DNA of 41,611 nt from an uncultured Bacteroidales bacterium (GCA_902781045.1 CACZHT010000030.1:15091-56701), one strand, 5' to 3'. Counted from the stretch's first letter, positions 7,156-16,499 are shown. The notes: generated from the letters alone by a model not told the origin. Translations and numbers: made by a program.

Positions 7156-8052
7156 CTACTTGCCGTAGCCGTTGAGGCGGCGGTAATTGTTGGGCGACAC
7201 GCCCAGGTGCTTGCGCACATACTTGCCGAAGAACGAGAGGTTGTCAAACCCCATGTGAGCGGCAATCTCCTTGATGGTCATGTCGCTGTAGAGCAGCAGT
7301 TGCTTGATGTGTCCTACCATGCTTTGTGCGATGAGCTGGCTGGCTGTCTTGCCGGCATGCTGGTGGCAGATGGAGGTCAAATATTTGGGCGAGACACACA
7401 GCGCGTCGGCGTATGCCTTGACGCTGCGCCCCTGCTGCTGGCCGTCTGCAAGCATGAGCATGAACCTGCGGTAGAGCTTGTCGCCCTGACGCAGCATGTT
7501 GTCGCGCTCGAGGTCTAGGTGGTGGCTCATGTTGCTCAAGATGTCGTAGATGTAGCCCCGCAGCACCCCAATCATTGTCTCGCGGCCGAAGTTGAGCTCG
7601 GGGTGGTCAATCTTGAACTTGGCCAGCTCATAATACTTGACCATGAGTGTGATTTCGTCCTGGCTGAAGTGTACCACCGGCTGTCGCTTGATTTGCATGA
7701 TGGCATCGAAGAGGCTGCGGTTGATGAAGCTGAATGCCACATCGCTGTTGAATGCACAGATGACGCATCGAAAGTCGGTGGTGTGCTGCCAGTCGTCGAC
7801 GATGGTGTTGGTGTCGACAAAGAGTCCGTCGTTGCGCTGCAGCGCATGCCGTGTGCCATTGAGGTTGAGCGACAGCTCGCCCTTCAGGCAGAACACAAAT
7901 GCAAAAAAGTTGACACGGAACACCTTGGCCAGGTTGGGGATGGTGGTGATGTTGTCGGCAAAGAGCAGCTCCTCGTCGGCATAGTTTACCTTGTCATAAA
8001 TGCGGGGGGCATTGGACAAGTCGATCTCGGTAATTGCAGTTGATTTCTTCAT
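7156..8052 (-). CDS. AraC-family transcriptional regulator
   Basis: The 298-residue protein has the usual AraC plan: an N-terminal cupin-like sensing domain (about 30-150, with GELSLNLNGTRHALQRNDGLFV) and a C-terminal double HTH domain (about 195-295). The second HTH reads MTIKEIAAHMGFDNLSFFGKYVRKHLGVSPNNYRR, the family signature. Its ligand is not recognisable. It lies downstream of the GHL10 glycosidase gene on the same strand but has its own -7 element, and a terminator separates the two, so it is probably transcribed separately. Control of the neighbouring glycosidase is possible but nothing here proves it. Confidence 0.9.
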   Translation of the reverse strand: MKKSTAITEIDLSNAPRIYDKVNYADEELLFADNITTIPNLAKVFRVNFFAFVFCLKGELSLNLNGTRHALQRNDGLFVDTNTIVDDWQHTTDFRCVICAFNSDVAFSFINRSLFDAIMQIKRQPVVHFSQDEITLMVKYYELAKFKIDHPELNFGRETMIGVLRGYIYDILSNMSHHLDLERDNMLRQGDKLYRRFMLMLADGQQQGRSVKAYADALCVSPKYLTSICHQHAGKTASQLIAQSMVGHIKQLLLYSDMTIKEIAAHMGFDNLSFFGKYVRKHLGVSPNNYRRLNGYGK

Positions 8053-8081
8053 TTTCCCATGTCTAAAACGAATGTACGGGG

Positions 8082-8089
8082 CAAAGTTA
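8082..8089 (-). promoter_or_regulatory. -7 element of the AraC gene promoter
   Basis: Minus-strand TAACTTTG, 30 nt before the start codon. No good TTTG lies at the expected -33 position, which falls in the preceding terminator stem. Confidence 0.55.
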
Positions 8090-8104
8090 CAAAAAAAAGC
8101 TGAA

Positions 8105-8143
8105 AAAGCGGCAGGAACAACAAAAAAATGTTCCTACCGCTTT
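8105..8143 (-). terminator. terminator of the GHL10 glycosidase gene
   Basis: AAAGCGGCAGGAACA (8105-8119) pairs with TGTTCCTACCGCTTT (8129-8143) with a single G-T mismatch. On the minus strand the hairpin is followed by T-rich DNA (TTTTTCAGC and eight T). It lies directly ahead of the AraC promoter. Confidence 0.75.
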
Positions 8144-8202
8144 CGATAGTGTCGTGTCATGGGGGGGCAACTTGTTGCAAGGTGCCTCGGCTCACGGTAG
8201 CA

Positions 8203-10836
8203 CTACTTGCCCAGCATGATGTTGATCACGGCATTGACATCGGCCACATCGACCGTGCCGTTGCCGGTGACATCGGCTTGGAGCATCGCGCCGGTGTCCT
8301 TGCCCAGCATCACGTTGATCACCGCGTTGACATCGCTGATGTCGACCACGCCATTGAAGTCAACATCGCCCACGAGGCCCACAGGACGGGTGCCGGCATG
8401 GTAGACAAACGAGATGACCGGACAGTAGTCGGTGGTGCGGCGCACGTTCTCCTCGTCGAGGTAGGTGAGCTTGGCGCGGGCATAGTAGGTGGCGCCGTCG
8501 TCCATGAGCTTGCCGTTGACCTTGAGCTCACCGGCCGGCTTGCTGCTCTGGCACGAGCCGTCGTTCAGTGTCTCGACCAGGCGGGTGCGTCCCCAGGTGG
8601 TGGCCGATGTCGACACCTCGTAGACGTAGGCCACGGCCTCGCTCTGCCGCTGCAGCGTGATGTAGTCGTCGCTGTAGAGCGTGCCGCCATCCACCGGACA
8701 CAAGAAGCTGGGCACGGCGAACTGTGTGGTGAAGGCCACCACTGGCGACGTCTGCACCAAGCCATTGTGGCTTAACTGAACGGTGACATAGTATTTGCTG
8801 CCGGGTGCCAGCACCCCCTCGGGCACAGTGATTGACCCGCCGCTGGCGCGTGTACTGTAGACCTCGGTGCCCTGCTCGGCGCAGTCGGTCAGGGTGACTG
8901 TGGCCTCGGTGACATCGTCGGGCACGTTCCAGGTGATGGTGGGCGTTGTCGACAGACCAATCTGGCCGTCATAGGGCGCGGTGACCACCAGCAGTTGTGG
9001 CACGAACGGTCGGCGCTCGCTCACACCGTTTGACCAGCCCTGGCCACTGGCTAGCACGCGCCAGTAGTGCGTCTCGCCAGAGGTCAGATGCGACATCTGG
9101 GCACTGGACAGACGCGGGTCGGTGACGGTGATGCGCTCCTTGACCAGGTCAAACGACATGTCCTGTGCTACCTCGACGGTGTAGCTTGTGGCTCCCTCGA
9201 CAGGTTGCCAGGTGAAATCGAATGGGCTGAACAACGATGCCTCGGCAGCCGGTTCGAGCAGCACAGGGGAGGGCAGCGGCGGGAGCACATCACCCAGGAT
9301 GGCCGGGTCATATTCGTTGCCCACGCGGTCGAGCACGCAAACTGCATACTGACAGTCCTGCAACTTGTCGGCAGGGATGGTGAAGTGCGTGCTGTAGGTC
9401 ATGCCCAGCAAGTACTCGCCATCGCGCGCAAACTGCTCATGGGCCATCGTGGCTGGGAAAGCATAGACCGTGTAGCGCACGTTGTCATAGCCTTCCCACG
9501 TCAGCTGGTCATCGTTCAGGGTCAGGTTCTGCACCGGCCCCGGGTCGTTGCCTGTCTTCCAGGGCATGGCCGGCGGCAGGGCCGGGCGACGGTAGACCAC
9601 GCGCTTGAGGTAGTGACCGAACGACTCCGCCGCTCCCAGGTTGTAGATATACCGGGTGCTGTAGTAGATTGACCCCATGGCACCGTCCTCGTTGGTGGTG
9701 CGCATGAGTTCGACCTGGTTGGCATACTCGTCATAGTCGTTGCTGCTGGTCAGCGACGGCTCGGGGTTCTGGCTGCCATAGCTCGACTGCTTGAGGTCTG
9801 AGATGCTGTGGGAGACAAACATGTGGCGCCCGAACTGATGGGCCACACGGTTCCACCACGGTGCCAGTTTGCCATAGTCGGCCGCGCTGTTGCCTATGTG
9901 CCAATAAATCTGCGGTGAGATGTAATCGACACTCTTGTCCTCATACCACTGCACCGGGTCGCTGAAGATGCCGTTGTACTGCCAGTCGCTGCCGCTGCTG
10001 CGCTCCACGCCATGGCGGTCGGCAACGGCCTGGCTGGTGCAGGTCACCCCGGCCGGAGAGATGCCGAAGCGCACCTCGGGGCGTGTGAGCTGAATCATGT
10101 CGTATACAGCCTTGACCATGCGGTTGACATTGTCGCGTCGCCAGTCGCCGATGCTCATGGTGGTGCCACTCTGCTGCCACTCCTGGTAGTCGCCCGCAGT
10201 GCTGTTGCTGGGGATGCCGTTGGGATAGAAGTAGTCGTCATAGAGGATGCCGTCCACGTCATATTTGGTGATGATTTCGCGACAGACGTTGACAATGCGC
10301 TCAATCACTCGCGGCTGGGCCGGGTCCAAGATGGTGGTCGTGCCATGGGTGAGCAGCCAGCCGTTGTTCTTCAGTTCCTGATCCTGTGCAGTGTTCCAGT
10401 CCGAGCCGGTGCTGAAACGGTAGGGGTTGACCCAGGCGTGGCACTCCATGCCGCGCTTGTGGCACTCGTCGACGCAGAAGGCCAGTGGGTCAAAGCCCGG
10501 TGTGGCTCCACGCGTGCCGGTGAGGTAGCTCGACCAGGGCTCGTAGCTCGACTCGTACATCGCGTCGCACATCGAGCGCACCTGGAAGTTGACGGCATTA
10601 AAGTGGTTGCGTGCCAGCGAGTCGAGCAGAGTGATGAGTTGCTGCTGCATCGCGGCGGTGGCTGTCGCGCTGGTGCCACGCGAGTTCTCATTGGGCCAGT
10701 CGAGGCACCACACCGTGGCGACCCACGACGAGCGGAATTCGCGCTTGGGTTGCGTGAATTGCACGGCTTGTGCGGTCACGGCCAACATCAGGGTCACCGC
10801 GACCAGCCATTGTCGGAGATTGTTAGGTCTTGTCAT
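8203..10836 (-). CDS. secreted family-10-like glycoside hydrolase (GHL10/DUF187) with C-terminal dockerin
   Basis: The 877-residue protein begins with a signal peptide (WLVAVTLMLAVTAQAVQ). Residues about 30-430 are the GHL10 (DUF187, YngK-like) barrel: FRSSWVATVWCLDWP, AVNFQVRSMCDAMYES, then GILYDDYFYP and YISPQIYWHIG. This family is linked to cleavage of peptidoglycan-like or other amino-sugar polymers, but its substrate is not settled. A beta-sandwich, fibronectin-III-like middle part follows (about 440-810). The last 60 residues are a dockerin with two calcium-binding repeats (DVDFNGVVDISDVNAVINVMLGK and DVTGNGTVDVADVNAVINIMLGK). In cellulosomes a dockerin docks to a cohesin; no cohesin gene is in this window. 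The product is probably outside the cell or in the periplasm. Confidence 0.88.
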   Translation of the reverse strand: MTRPNNLRQWLVAVTLMLAVTAQAVQFTQPKREFRSSWVATVWCLDWPNENSRGTSATATAAMQQQLITLLDSLARNHFNAVNFQVRSMCDAMYESSYEPWSSYLTGTRGATPGFDPLAFCVDECHKRGMECHAWVNPYRFSTGSDWNTAQDQELKNNGWLLTHGTTTILDPAQPRVIERIVNVCREIITKYDVDGILYDDYFYPNGIPSNSTAGDYQEWQQSGTTMSIGDWRRDNVNRMVKAVYDMIQLTRPEVRFGISPAGVTCTSQAVADRHGVERSSGSDWQYNGIFSDPVQWYEDKSVDYISPQIYWHIGNSAADYGKLAPWWNRVAHQFGRHMFVSHSISDLKQSSYGSQNPEPSLTSSNDYDEYANQVELMRTTNEDGAMGSIYYSTRYIYNLGAAESFGHYLKRVVYRRPALPPAMPWKTGNDPGPVQNLTLNDDQLTWEGYDNVRYTVYAFPATMAHEQFARDGEYLLGMTYSTHFTIPADKLQDCQYAVCVLDRVGNEYDPAILGDVLPPLPSPVLLEPAAEASLFSPFDFTWQPVEGATSYTVEVAQDMSFDLVKERITVTDPRLSSAQMSHLTSGETHYWRVLASGQGWSNGVSERRPFVPQLLVVTAPYDGQIGLSTTPTITWNVPDDVTEATVTLTDCAEQGTEVYSTRASGGSITVPEGVLAPGSKYYVTVQLSHNGLVQTSPVVAFTTQFAVPSFLCPVDGGTLYSDDYITLQRQSEAVAYVYEVSTSATTWGRTRLVETLNDGSCQSSKPAGELKVNGKLMDDGATYYARAKLTYLDEENVRRTTDYCPVISFVYHAGTRPVGLVGDVDFNGVVDISDVNAVINVMLGKDTGAMLQADVTGNGTVDVADVNAVINIMLGK

Positions 10837-10870
10837 CTTGCTTGTAATGAAATGGGGTTATGATTTTGTT

Positions 10871-10903
10871 TCTAGATAATCTAGATATTCTAGACAATCT
10901 AGA
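10871..10903. repeat. four TCTAGA palindromes with a 9-bp period
   Basis: TCTAGA occurs at 10871, 10880, 10889 and 10898, separated by TAA, TAT and CAA. It sits between the start of the GHL10 gene and the stop of the dehydrogenase gene (both minus strand). Its role is unknown; TCTAGA is otherwise rare here. Confidence 0.8.
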
Positions 10904-10912
10904 GAGATTGGT

Positions 10913-11869
10913 CTATGAGACCACGTTCTGGGGGCGGCCCTGCTGGAAGGCGCGCAGGTTGTCCTCGACCACGCGGATCAGGCGGATGCGAGCCTCTTTG
11001 CTGGCCCACCCCAGGTGAGGTGTGATGAAGCAATTGCGCGCAGTGAGCAGCGGGCTCCCGTCCTTGGGCGGCTCAAGTGGCAGCACGTCCAGCCCCGCGG
11101 CGAAGATGCGTTCCTCATTGAGCGCATCGGCCAACGCTTGCTCGTCGACAAGCATGCCACGGCTGGTGTTGATCAGGATGGCTGTGGGCTTCATCAGTGC
11201 CAGCCGCTCACGGTTGACCAGGCAGCGCGTCTCGGGCGTGAGCGGGCAGTGCAGACTCACCACGTCGCACTCGGCAAAGACCTGCTCCAGGTCACGGGCG
11301 CGTGTCACTCCCTGGGGCAGCTGCTCCTGTGGCTTGCTGGTATAGGCCAGCACAGGCATGTCCATGGCACGAGCGATGCGGGCCACTGCACTACCAATCT
11401 GCCCAAAACCGACGATGCCCATGGTCTTTCCCGCAAGCTCAATCAGGCTGGTGTTGGTGAAGCTGAAGTCAGGGCAGCGACCCCACAGCCCGCCACGCAC
11501 CTCGTCGGTGTAATGCTGCGGCATGCAGCAGATGTTGAGCAGGTGAGCCCAAGCCAACTGCGCCACGCTGGGCGTGCTGTAGGCTGGCACATTGGTCACG
11601 ACGATGCCCAACTCGTGAGCGGCAACCACATCGACATAGTTGAATCCGGTGGCCAAGATGCCGATGTAGCGCAACTGCGGCAATTGTTGCATCATCTCGC
11701 GCGTGATGAGCACCTTATTAATTAGAATGGCATCGGCCTCGCGTGAGCGCGGCACTATCTGATCGGGAGTAGAGCGGTCATAGATGACACACTCGCCCAG
11801 CTGTCGCAGACCATCCCACGACAGGTCACCCGGATTGCTGGTATAAGCGTCTAGAAAAACGATTTTCAT
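10913..11869 (-). CDS. D-2-hydroxyacid dehydrogenase (glycerate dehydrogenase/hydroxypyruvate reductase-like)
   Basis: The 318-residue cytosolic enzyme belongs to the NAD(P)-dependent D-isomer 2-hydroxyacid dehydrogenases. The nucleotide-binding turn is GFGQIG (154-159). The catalytic triad of the family is present as Arg237 (INTSRG), Glu266 (PLEPP) and His285 (TPHLGWAS). The N-terminal lid has the usual ATGFNYVDVVAAHELGIVV segment. Length and motifs fit glycerate dehydrogenase (hydroxypyruvate to D-glycerate) better than SerA, which has an extra ACT domain. It is a single gene with its own promoter region upstream. Confidence 0.88.
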   Translation of the reverse strand: MKIVFLDAYTSNPGDLSWDGLRQLGECVIYDRSTPDQIVPRSREADAILINKVLITREMMQQLPQLRYIGILATGFNYVDVVAAHELGIVVTNVPAYSTPSVAQLAWAHLLNICCMPQHYTDEVRGGLWGRCPDFSFTNTSLIELAGKTMGIVGFGQIGSAVARIARAMDMPVLAYTSKPQEQLPQGVTRARDLEQVFAECDVVSLHCPLTPETRCLVNRERLALMKPTAILINTSRGMLVDEQALADALNEERIFAAGLDVLPLEPPKDGSPLLTARNCFITPHLGWASKEARIRLIRVVEDNLRAFQQGRPQNVVS

Positions 11870-11881
11870 TTTGGATAAATT

Positions 11882-11909
11882 GAGAATTGTGAACTGTGAA
11901 TTGAGAATT
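11882..11909. repeat. 7-nt period tract upstream of the dehydrogenase
   Basis: Four units, GAGAATT, GTGAACT, GTGAATT and GAGAATT, lie in the minus-strand leader of the dehydrogenase gene. The divergent gap 11870-12175 otherwise holds only the two promoters listed here and the long secDF leader. Confidence 0.7.
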
Positions 11910-11952
11910 GGCTCGGTGCTATGGACTTCTGCTGCATCTCAAATCATGAGCG

Positions 11953-11960
11953 CAAAGTTA
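11953..11960 (-). promoter_or_regulatory. -7 element of the dehydrogenase promoter
   Basis: Minus-strand TAACTTTG, 84 nt before the start codon. A weak -33 (TTGC) lies 22 nt further upstream. Confidence 0.55.
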
Positions 11961-12012
11961 CGGAAAATAATCGGAAGTTAAGCAATGAAAAACAAAATCC
12001 TGAAAATTTTAT

Positions 12013-12043
12013 TTTCTCACATCAAGAATTTGTTGTACATTTG
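12013..12043 (+). promoter_or_regulatory. promoter of secDF
   Basis: TACATTTG at 12036-12043 is a full -7 match; TTTC at 12013-12016, 19 nt upstream, is a near-match -33. The predicted leader is about 125 nt, long for this window, and may carry regulation. Confidence 0.6.
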
Positions 12044-12175
12044 CAGGCTGAAAACTTGTGTATGTGGGCATTAAGGCCAACCTTTCATCCGAATGGGGCT
12101 GCTAATGTGCACACTCATAGGTCGTTATGCTCATTTATGAAACAAATTAAAAACAAATAACTAACAATTCTAGAA

Positions 12176-15154
12176 ATGCAAACTAAAGGTTTTATCAGAG
12201 TCATTACTATTGCGTTGATCCTGATTTGTGCATTCTACTTGTCATTTACGTTTGTGTCGAACCACTATCAGGGCGTGGCCGAGAAGAAGGCCCTTGCTGC
12301 CGCCGGCATCAAGACCCCCGACACGAGCAACGACAAGTATCGCACTGCGCTCAACACGTTTATGGACTCGATTGGCAAGGAGAAGGTGTATCTCGGATAC
12401 TACACCTTCCAGCAAGTGCGTGAGAAGGAGCTGGGCCTCGGCCTGGACTTGAAGGGTGGTATGAACGTGACCCTGCAAATCTCGGTACCCGACATCCTGC
12501 GCGCCCTCTCGGGCAATAACCCTGACAAGAAATTCAACGAAGCCATTGCCAAGGTCGAGCGCGACCAGGCCGCACAAGAGGACTTTGTGGCCAGCTTCTG
12601 CAAGGAGTACAAGAACCTCGCACCAGGGGCTAGCTTGGCACAGGTGTTCCGCAACGTCGAGAAGGTCAGTGAGGATCCCACCGCCAGCGATGCCAAGGTC
12701 GAGAATATCCTCAAGGAAGAGGTTGAGGCTATGGTCGACAACTCCTATAAGGTGCTGCGCAACCGTATCGACCGCTTCGGTGTGGTTGCTCCCAACATCC
12801 AGAAGTTGCAAAGCACTGGCCGAATCCTGCTCGAGCTGCCGGGCATCAAGGAGCCGGAGCGTGTGCGCAAGCTGCTGCAGGGTGCCGCAAACCTTGAGTT
12901 CTATGAGACATATGCGCTGTCGGACATCGCCGGCGCACTCAACAATTTGAGCCAGCAGGCTGGCAAACCCGCCAGCCAAGCTCAGCCCGAAGCCAACGAC
13001 TCGACCGCTGCCGCGGCCGACTCGACCCAGGCTAAACCCGAGGCCAAGCCGGCTCCCGCCCCCGCCGCAACACAGGGACGCACACTGGCCGAGCTGACTG
13101 GCTTCCAGCTGATGGCTCAGCAGGCTGGCAGCAGCCCTGTGGTGGGTATGGTGTCGGTCAACGATACAGCTGCCGTCAATGCCATCATCAACTCGCCGGC
13201 TGCCCGCACCAATCTGCCCGCCGACCTCAAGTTGGCTTGGACTGTCAAGCCTACGGGCCAGATGCAGAATGGTGCCGACGCATTCAGCCTGATTGCCCTG
13301 CGCACCGTCAACGGCCAGCCCGTGCTCAACGGCGATGTGGTGACCCGCGCAAGCAGCGAGTATGACAACCTGCAGGGTCAGGTGGTGTCGATGCGCATGA
13401 ACGACGAGGGGGCTCGCCAGTGGTCGCGCATCACAGGCCAGAACATCGGCAAGGCCATCGCCATCGTGCTTGATGACCAGGTCTACTCTTACCCCAACGT
13501 CAACAGCCAGATTGATGGCGGTAGCTCGCAAATCAGCGGCCGCTTCACCGTCGAGGAGGCCAACGACCTTGCCAACGTGCTCGAGTCAGGTAAGATGGTG
13601 GCTCGCGTCAATGTGGCCAGTGAGAGCGTGATTGGTCCGTCGCTGGGTCAGGAGTCCATCAAGAAGGGTGTCATCTCGTTCATCGTCGCACTGGTGCTGC
13701 TGGTGTTGTTCATGATTTGCACCTACGGCATCTATGCAGGCAACATCGCCAATCTGGGTCTGATTATGAACCTGTTCTTCACCATGGGTATCTTGGCATC
13801 GTTCCAGACTGTGCTCACCCTGCCGGGTATCGCCGGTATCGTGCTGACGCTGGGTATGGCAGTCGACGCCAATGTGCTTATCTTCGAGCGCATCAAGGAG
13901 GAGTTGCGTGCCGGCAAGGGCCTGAAGGCCTCGGTGACCGATGGATACAAGAACGCGTTCTCGGCCATCTTCGACTCTAACCTCACGACCATCATCACGG
14001 GCATCATCCTGATCATCCTCGGTTCGGGTCCCATCCGCGGTTTCGCTGTGACTCTGGTGATCGGTATCTGCTGCTCGTTCTTTACCGCAGTGTTTGCCAC
14101 TCGCCTGGTGATGGAGTACTTTGTCAACAAGGGCACCTTCAACAAGATGACCCTGACCACCAAGCTGACTGAACACATGCTCGAGAATGTGAAGTACAAC
14201 TTCATGGGCAAGGCCAAGAAGACCTGGATGGTGCTGGGCGTTGTCGCAGCCATCATCCTGTGCCTGTTCGCCTTCCGCGGCCTGAACCGCGGCATCGACT
14301 TCTCGGGTGGCCGCAACTACATCGTGCAATTTGACCATCCGGTGAGCACCGAGAAGCTCGAGGGTCAGCTGACCCCGCTCTTTGACGGTGGCAATGTGTC
14401 GGTCATCACCATCGACAACGACACCAAGGTGCGCATCTCGACCAACTACAAGATCGACAGCAATGAAGATGGTGTTGACGACGAGATCATGGGCAAGCTC
14501 TATCAGGGACTGAAGAGCGACCTGGGCAACATGAGCCAGACCGACTTCAGCATCGCCAACGAGAACATGGGTGTCGTGTCGAGCGACAAGGTGGGTCCGA
14601 GCATCGCAAGCGACATGACCCGCGAGGCTGTCTGGGCAGTGTTCTTCTCGCTGCTGGCCATGGCACTGTACATCCTCATCCGCTTCCGCAACGTGGCCTT
14701 CTCGGTGGGCGCACTGGCCGCTGTGGCCTTCACCTCGTTTGTGGTTATCGGCTTCTACAACCTGCATGGCATCTTCCCGTTCTCGATGGAGGTCGACCAG
14801 ACGTTTATCGCCGCTATCCTGACTGTGATTGGTTATCAGGTCAACGACACGGTGGTGGTCTTCGACCGTGTGCGCGAGTACCGCGGTCTGTATCCCAAGC
14901 AGGATTTGTATGAGACGTTCAACAAGGCTCTGTGCAGCACACTGTCGCGTACGTTGATGACTTCAATCACGACACTGCTCGTGCTGCTGGTCATGTTCTT
15001 CCTGGGCGGTGAGTCAATCCGTAGCTTCATCTTTGCGATGATTCTGGGTGTCATCGTCGGTACGTGCGCTTCGCTGTTCGTGGCATCGCCTGTGGCTTAT
15101 GCCCTGACTCGCCGTCAGGCCAAGAAAGCCGCCCAGCCTGTAGCCAAGAAGTAA
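12176..15154 (+). CDS. secDF: protein translocase SecD-SecF fusion
   Basis: This 992-residue inner-membrane protein joins SecD and SecF in one chain, as is normal in Bacteroidota. It uses the proton gradient to help SecYEG pull exported proteins across the membrane. The SecD half has an N-terminal membrane anchor (about 10-25), the LGLGLDLKGGMNVTL motif, the large periplasmic part, and a six-helix block containing GMAVDANVLIFERIKEE. The SecF half begins near residue 700 with RGIDFSGGRNYIVQF and ends with NDTVVVFDRVRE and more helices. An Ala/Pro/Glu-rich low-complexity insert (about 265-300) interrupts the first periplasmic domain. The gene is monocistronic, with its own promoter and a clear terminator. 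Confidence 0.96.
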   Translation: MQTKGFIRVITIALILICAFYLSFTFVSNHYQGVAEKKALAAAGIKTPDTSNDKYRTALNTFMDSIGKEKVYLGYYTFQQVREKELGLGLDLKGGMNVTLQISVPDILRALSGNNPDKKFNEAIAKVERDQAAQEDFVASFCKEYKNLAPGASLAQVFRNVEKVSEDPTASDAKVENILKEEVEAMVDNSYKVLRNRIDRFGVVAPNIQKLQSTGRILLELPGIKEPERVRKLLQGAANLEFYETYALSDIAGALNNLSQQAGKPASQAQPEANDSTAAAADSTQAKPEAKPAPAPAATQGRTLAELTGFQLMAQQAGSSPVVGMVSVNDTAAVNAIINSPAARTNLPADLKLAWTVKPTGQMQNGADAFSLIALRTVNGQPVLNGDVVTRASSEYDNLQGQVVSMRMNDEGARQWSRITGQNIGKAIAIVLDDQVYSYPNVNSQIDGGSSQISGRFTVEEANDLANVLESGKMVARVNVASESVIGPSLGQESIKKGVISFIVALVLLVLFMICTYGIYAGNIANLGLIMNLFFTMGILASFQTVLTLPGIAGIVLTLGMAVDANVLIFERIKEELRAGKGLKASVTDGYKNAFSAIFDSNLTTIITGIILIILGSGPIRGFAVTLVIGICCSFFTAVFATRLVMEYFVNKGTFNKMTLTTKLTEHMLENVKYNFMGKAKKTWMVLGVVAAIILCLFAFRGLNRGIDFSGGRNYIVQFDHPVSTEKLEGQLTPLFDGGNVSVITIDNDTKVRISTNYKIDSNEDGVDDEIMGKLYQGLKSDLGNMSQTDFSIANENMGVVSSDKVGPSIASDMTREAVWAVFFSLLAMALYILIRFRNVAFSVGALAAVAFTSFVVIGFYNLHGIFPFSMEVDQTFIAAILTVIGYQVNDTVVVFDRVREYRGLYPKQDLYETFNKALCSTLSRTLMTSITTLLVLLVMFFLGGESIRSFIFAMILGVIVGTCASLFVASPVAYALTRRQAKKAAQPVAKK

Positions 15155-15185
15155 GACAATCACATCACGATTGATATTCATAATT

Positions 15186-15217
15186 TGCGGGATGGCATTG
15201 GGTCATCCCGCATTTTT
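15186..15217 (+). terminator. terminator of secDF
   Basis: TGCGGGATG (15186-15194) pairs with CATCCCGCA (15204-15212), followed by five T. Confidence 0.88.
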
Positions 15218-15252
15218 GCCACTAACACCGGCCCATATTGAGCAAAAATGAC

Positions 15253-15260
15253 TACCTTTG
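15253..15260 (+). promoter_or_regulatory. -7 element of queA, almost touching the start codon
   Basis: TACCTTTG ends only 9 nt before the ATG at 15270. Transcription starting about 7 nt after it would give a leaderless or near-leaderless mRNA. No TTTG is found at the expected -33 distance. Confidence 0.5.
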
Positions 15261-15269
15261 CAGCTGACT

Positions 15270-16499
15270 ATGACTACGATTGACAACATTCGCAACCTGA
15301 AGATTTGCGACTATGACTACCCGCTGCCCGATGACCGCATCGCTCGGCACCCGCTGGCACAGCGCGAGCAGTGCAAGCTGCTCTATTGGCACCAGGGCAA
15401 CATTGAGGACCACCGTTTCAGCGATGTGCCGGCCTTGCTGCCGCCACAGTGCATGCTCATCTACAACAACACCCGGGTCATCAACGCCCGCCTGCGCTTC
15501 CGCAAGGACACCGGCTCGCTGATTGAGATTTTCTGTCTCGAGCCCGAGGCACCGCGCGACTATCAGCTCATCTTCCAGACCACCCGCCACTGCGCCTGGA
15601 ACTGTCTGGTGGGCAACAGTAAGCGCTGGAAACAAGGCACGCTGCGGTTGACTCTGAACATTGAAGGACAGGCGGTGACACTGTGCGCCACACGTGGCGA
15701 GCGGCGAGGCAATGCCTGGGTCATCGATTTCGACTGGGACGGCGATGATGTGACCTTTGCGTCGGTGCTTGATGCCGTGGGCGAGATTCCCATCCCGCCC
15801 TATCTGAACCGCGGCACCGAGGCCAGCGACGCAACCGACTACCAGACCGTCTATAGCCACATCGACGGCAGTGTGGCAGCACCCACGGCCGGACTGCATT
15901 TCACCGACGCGTTGCTCGACGAGTGCGACCAGCGGGGCATCGCCCGGCGCGAGCTGACGTTGCATGTGGGGGCCGGCACGTTCCAGCCGGTTAAGAGCGA
16001 GCACATCGGCGACCACGACATGCACTGTGAGGTGTTTGCCGTGCCGCGCTCGCTGCTGGCCGAGCTGGTTGAGGCCCGGCGGCCTGTTGTCGCCGTGGGC
16101 ACAACCTCGGTGCGCACGCTCGAGAGTCTATACTACGTCGGTCAAATCCTAGCCGAGCGGCCCGACGCACAAGGCGACGAGCTGACCGTGCGTCAGTGGA
16201 TGCCCTACACTACCGCGTGCAGCATCAGCACCGCACAGGCTCTGCAGAACATCATCGACTATCTGGACAGGACGGGTGCGCAGACCTTTCTGGGCTCGAC
16301 TCAACTCATGATTGCTCCGGGATTTCAGTACCGCATCATTCATGGCATGATTACCAATTTTCATCAGCCACAGTCCACTCTGTTGTTACTGGTGTCGGCC
16401 TTTGTGGGGCAAGACAAGTGGCGACCGATGTATGACCATGCTTTGGCTGGGGGCTATCGCTTCTTGAGCTACGGCGACGGGTCGCTTTTGTTGCGGTGA
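15270..16499 (+). CDS. queA: S-adenosylmethionine:tRNA ribosyltransferase-isomerase
   Basis: QueA transfers the ribosyl part of S-adenosylmethionine to 7-aminomethyl-7-deazaguanine in tRNA, making epoxyqueuosine. The 409-residue protein has the family's start (DYDYPLPDDRIARHPLAQREQCKLL), the NNTRVINARL segment, the AAPTAGLHFTD core and GAGTFQPVKSEHIGDHDMHCE. Near the end it has GMITNFHQPQSTLLLLVSAF. It is longer than the 356-residue E. coli protein, as usual in Bacteroidota. The frame is open upstream through a TTG at 15258, but that lies inside the promoter, so the ATG at 15270 was chosen. Other queuosine genes are not in this window. Confidence 0.95.
   Translation: MTTIDNIRNLKICDYDYPLPDDRIARHPLAQREQCKLLYWHQGNIEDHRFSDVPALLPPQCMLIYNNTRVINARLRFRKDTGSLIEIFCLEPEAPRDYQLIFQTTRHCAWNCLVGNSKRWKQGTLRLTLNIEGQAVTLCATRGERRGNAWVIDFDWDGDDVTFASVLDAVGEIPIPPYLNRGTEASDATDYQTVYSHIDGSVAAPTAGLHFTDALLDECDQRGIARRELTLHVGAGTFQPVKSEHIGDHDMHCEVFAVPRSLLAELVEARRPVVAVGTTSVRTLESLYYVGQILAERPDAQGDELTVRQWMPYTTACSISTAQALQNIIDYLDRTGAQTFLGSTQLMIAPGFQYRIIHGMITNFHQPQSTLLLLVSAFVGQDKWRPMYDHALAGGYRFLSYGDGSLLLR

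Noticed and set aside
12242..14767. long minus-strand reading frames opposite secDF
   Set aside because: They mirror the codon pattern of secDF, are His/Val-rich without motifs and lack promoters; typical antisense shadows in GC-rich DNA.
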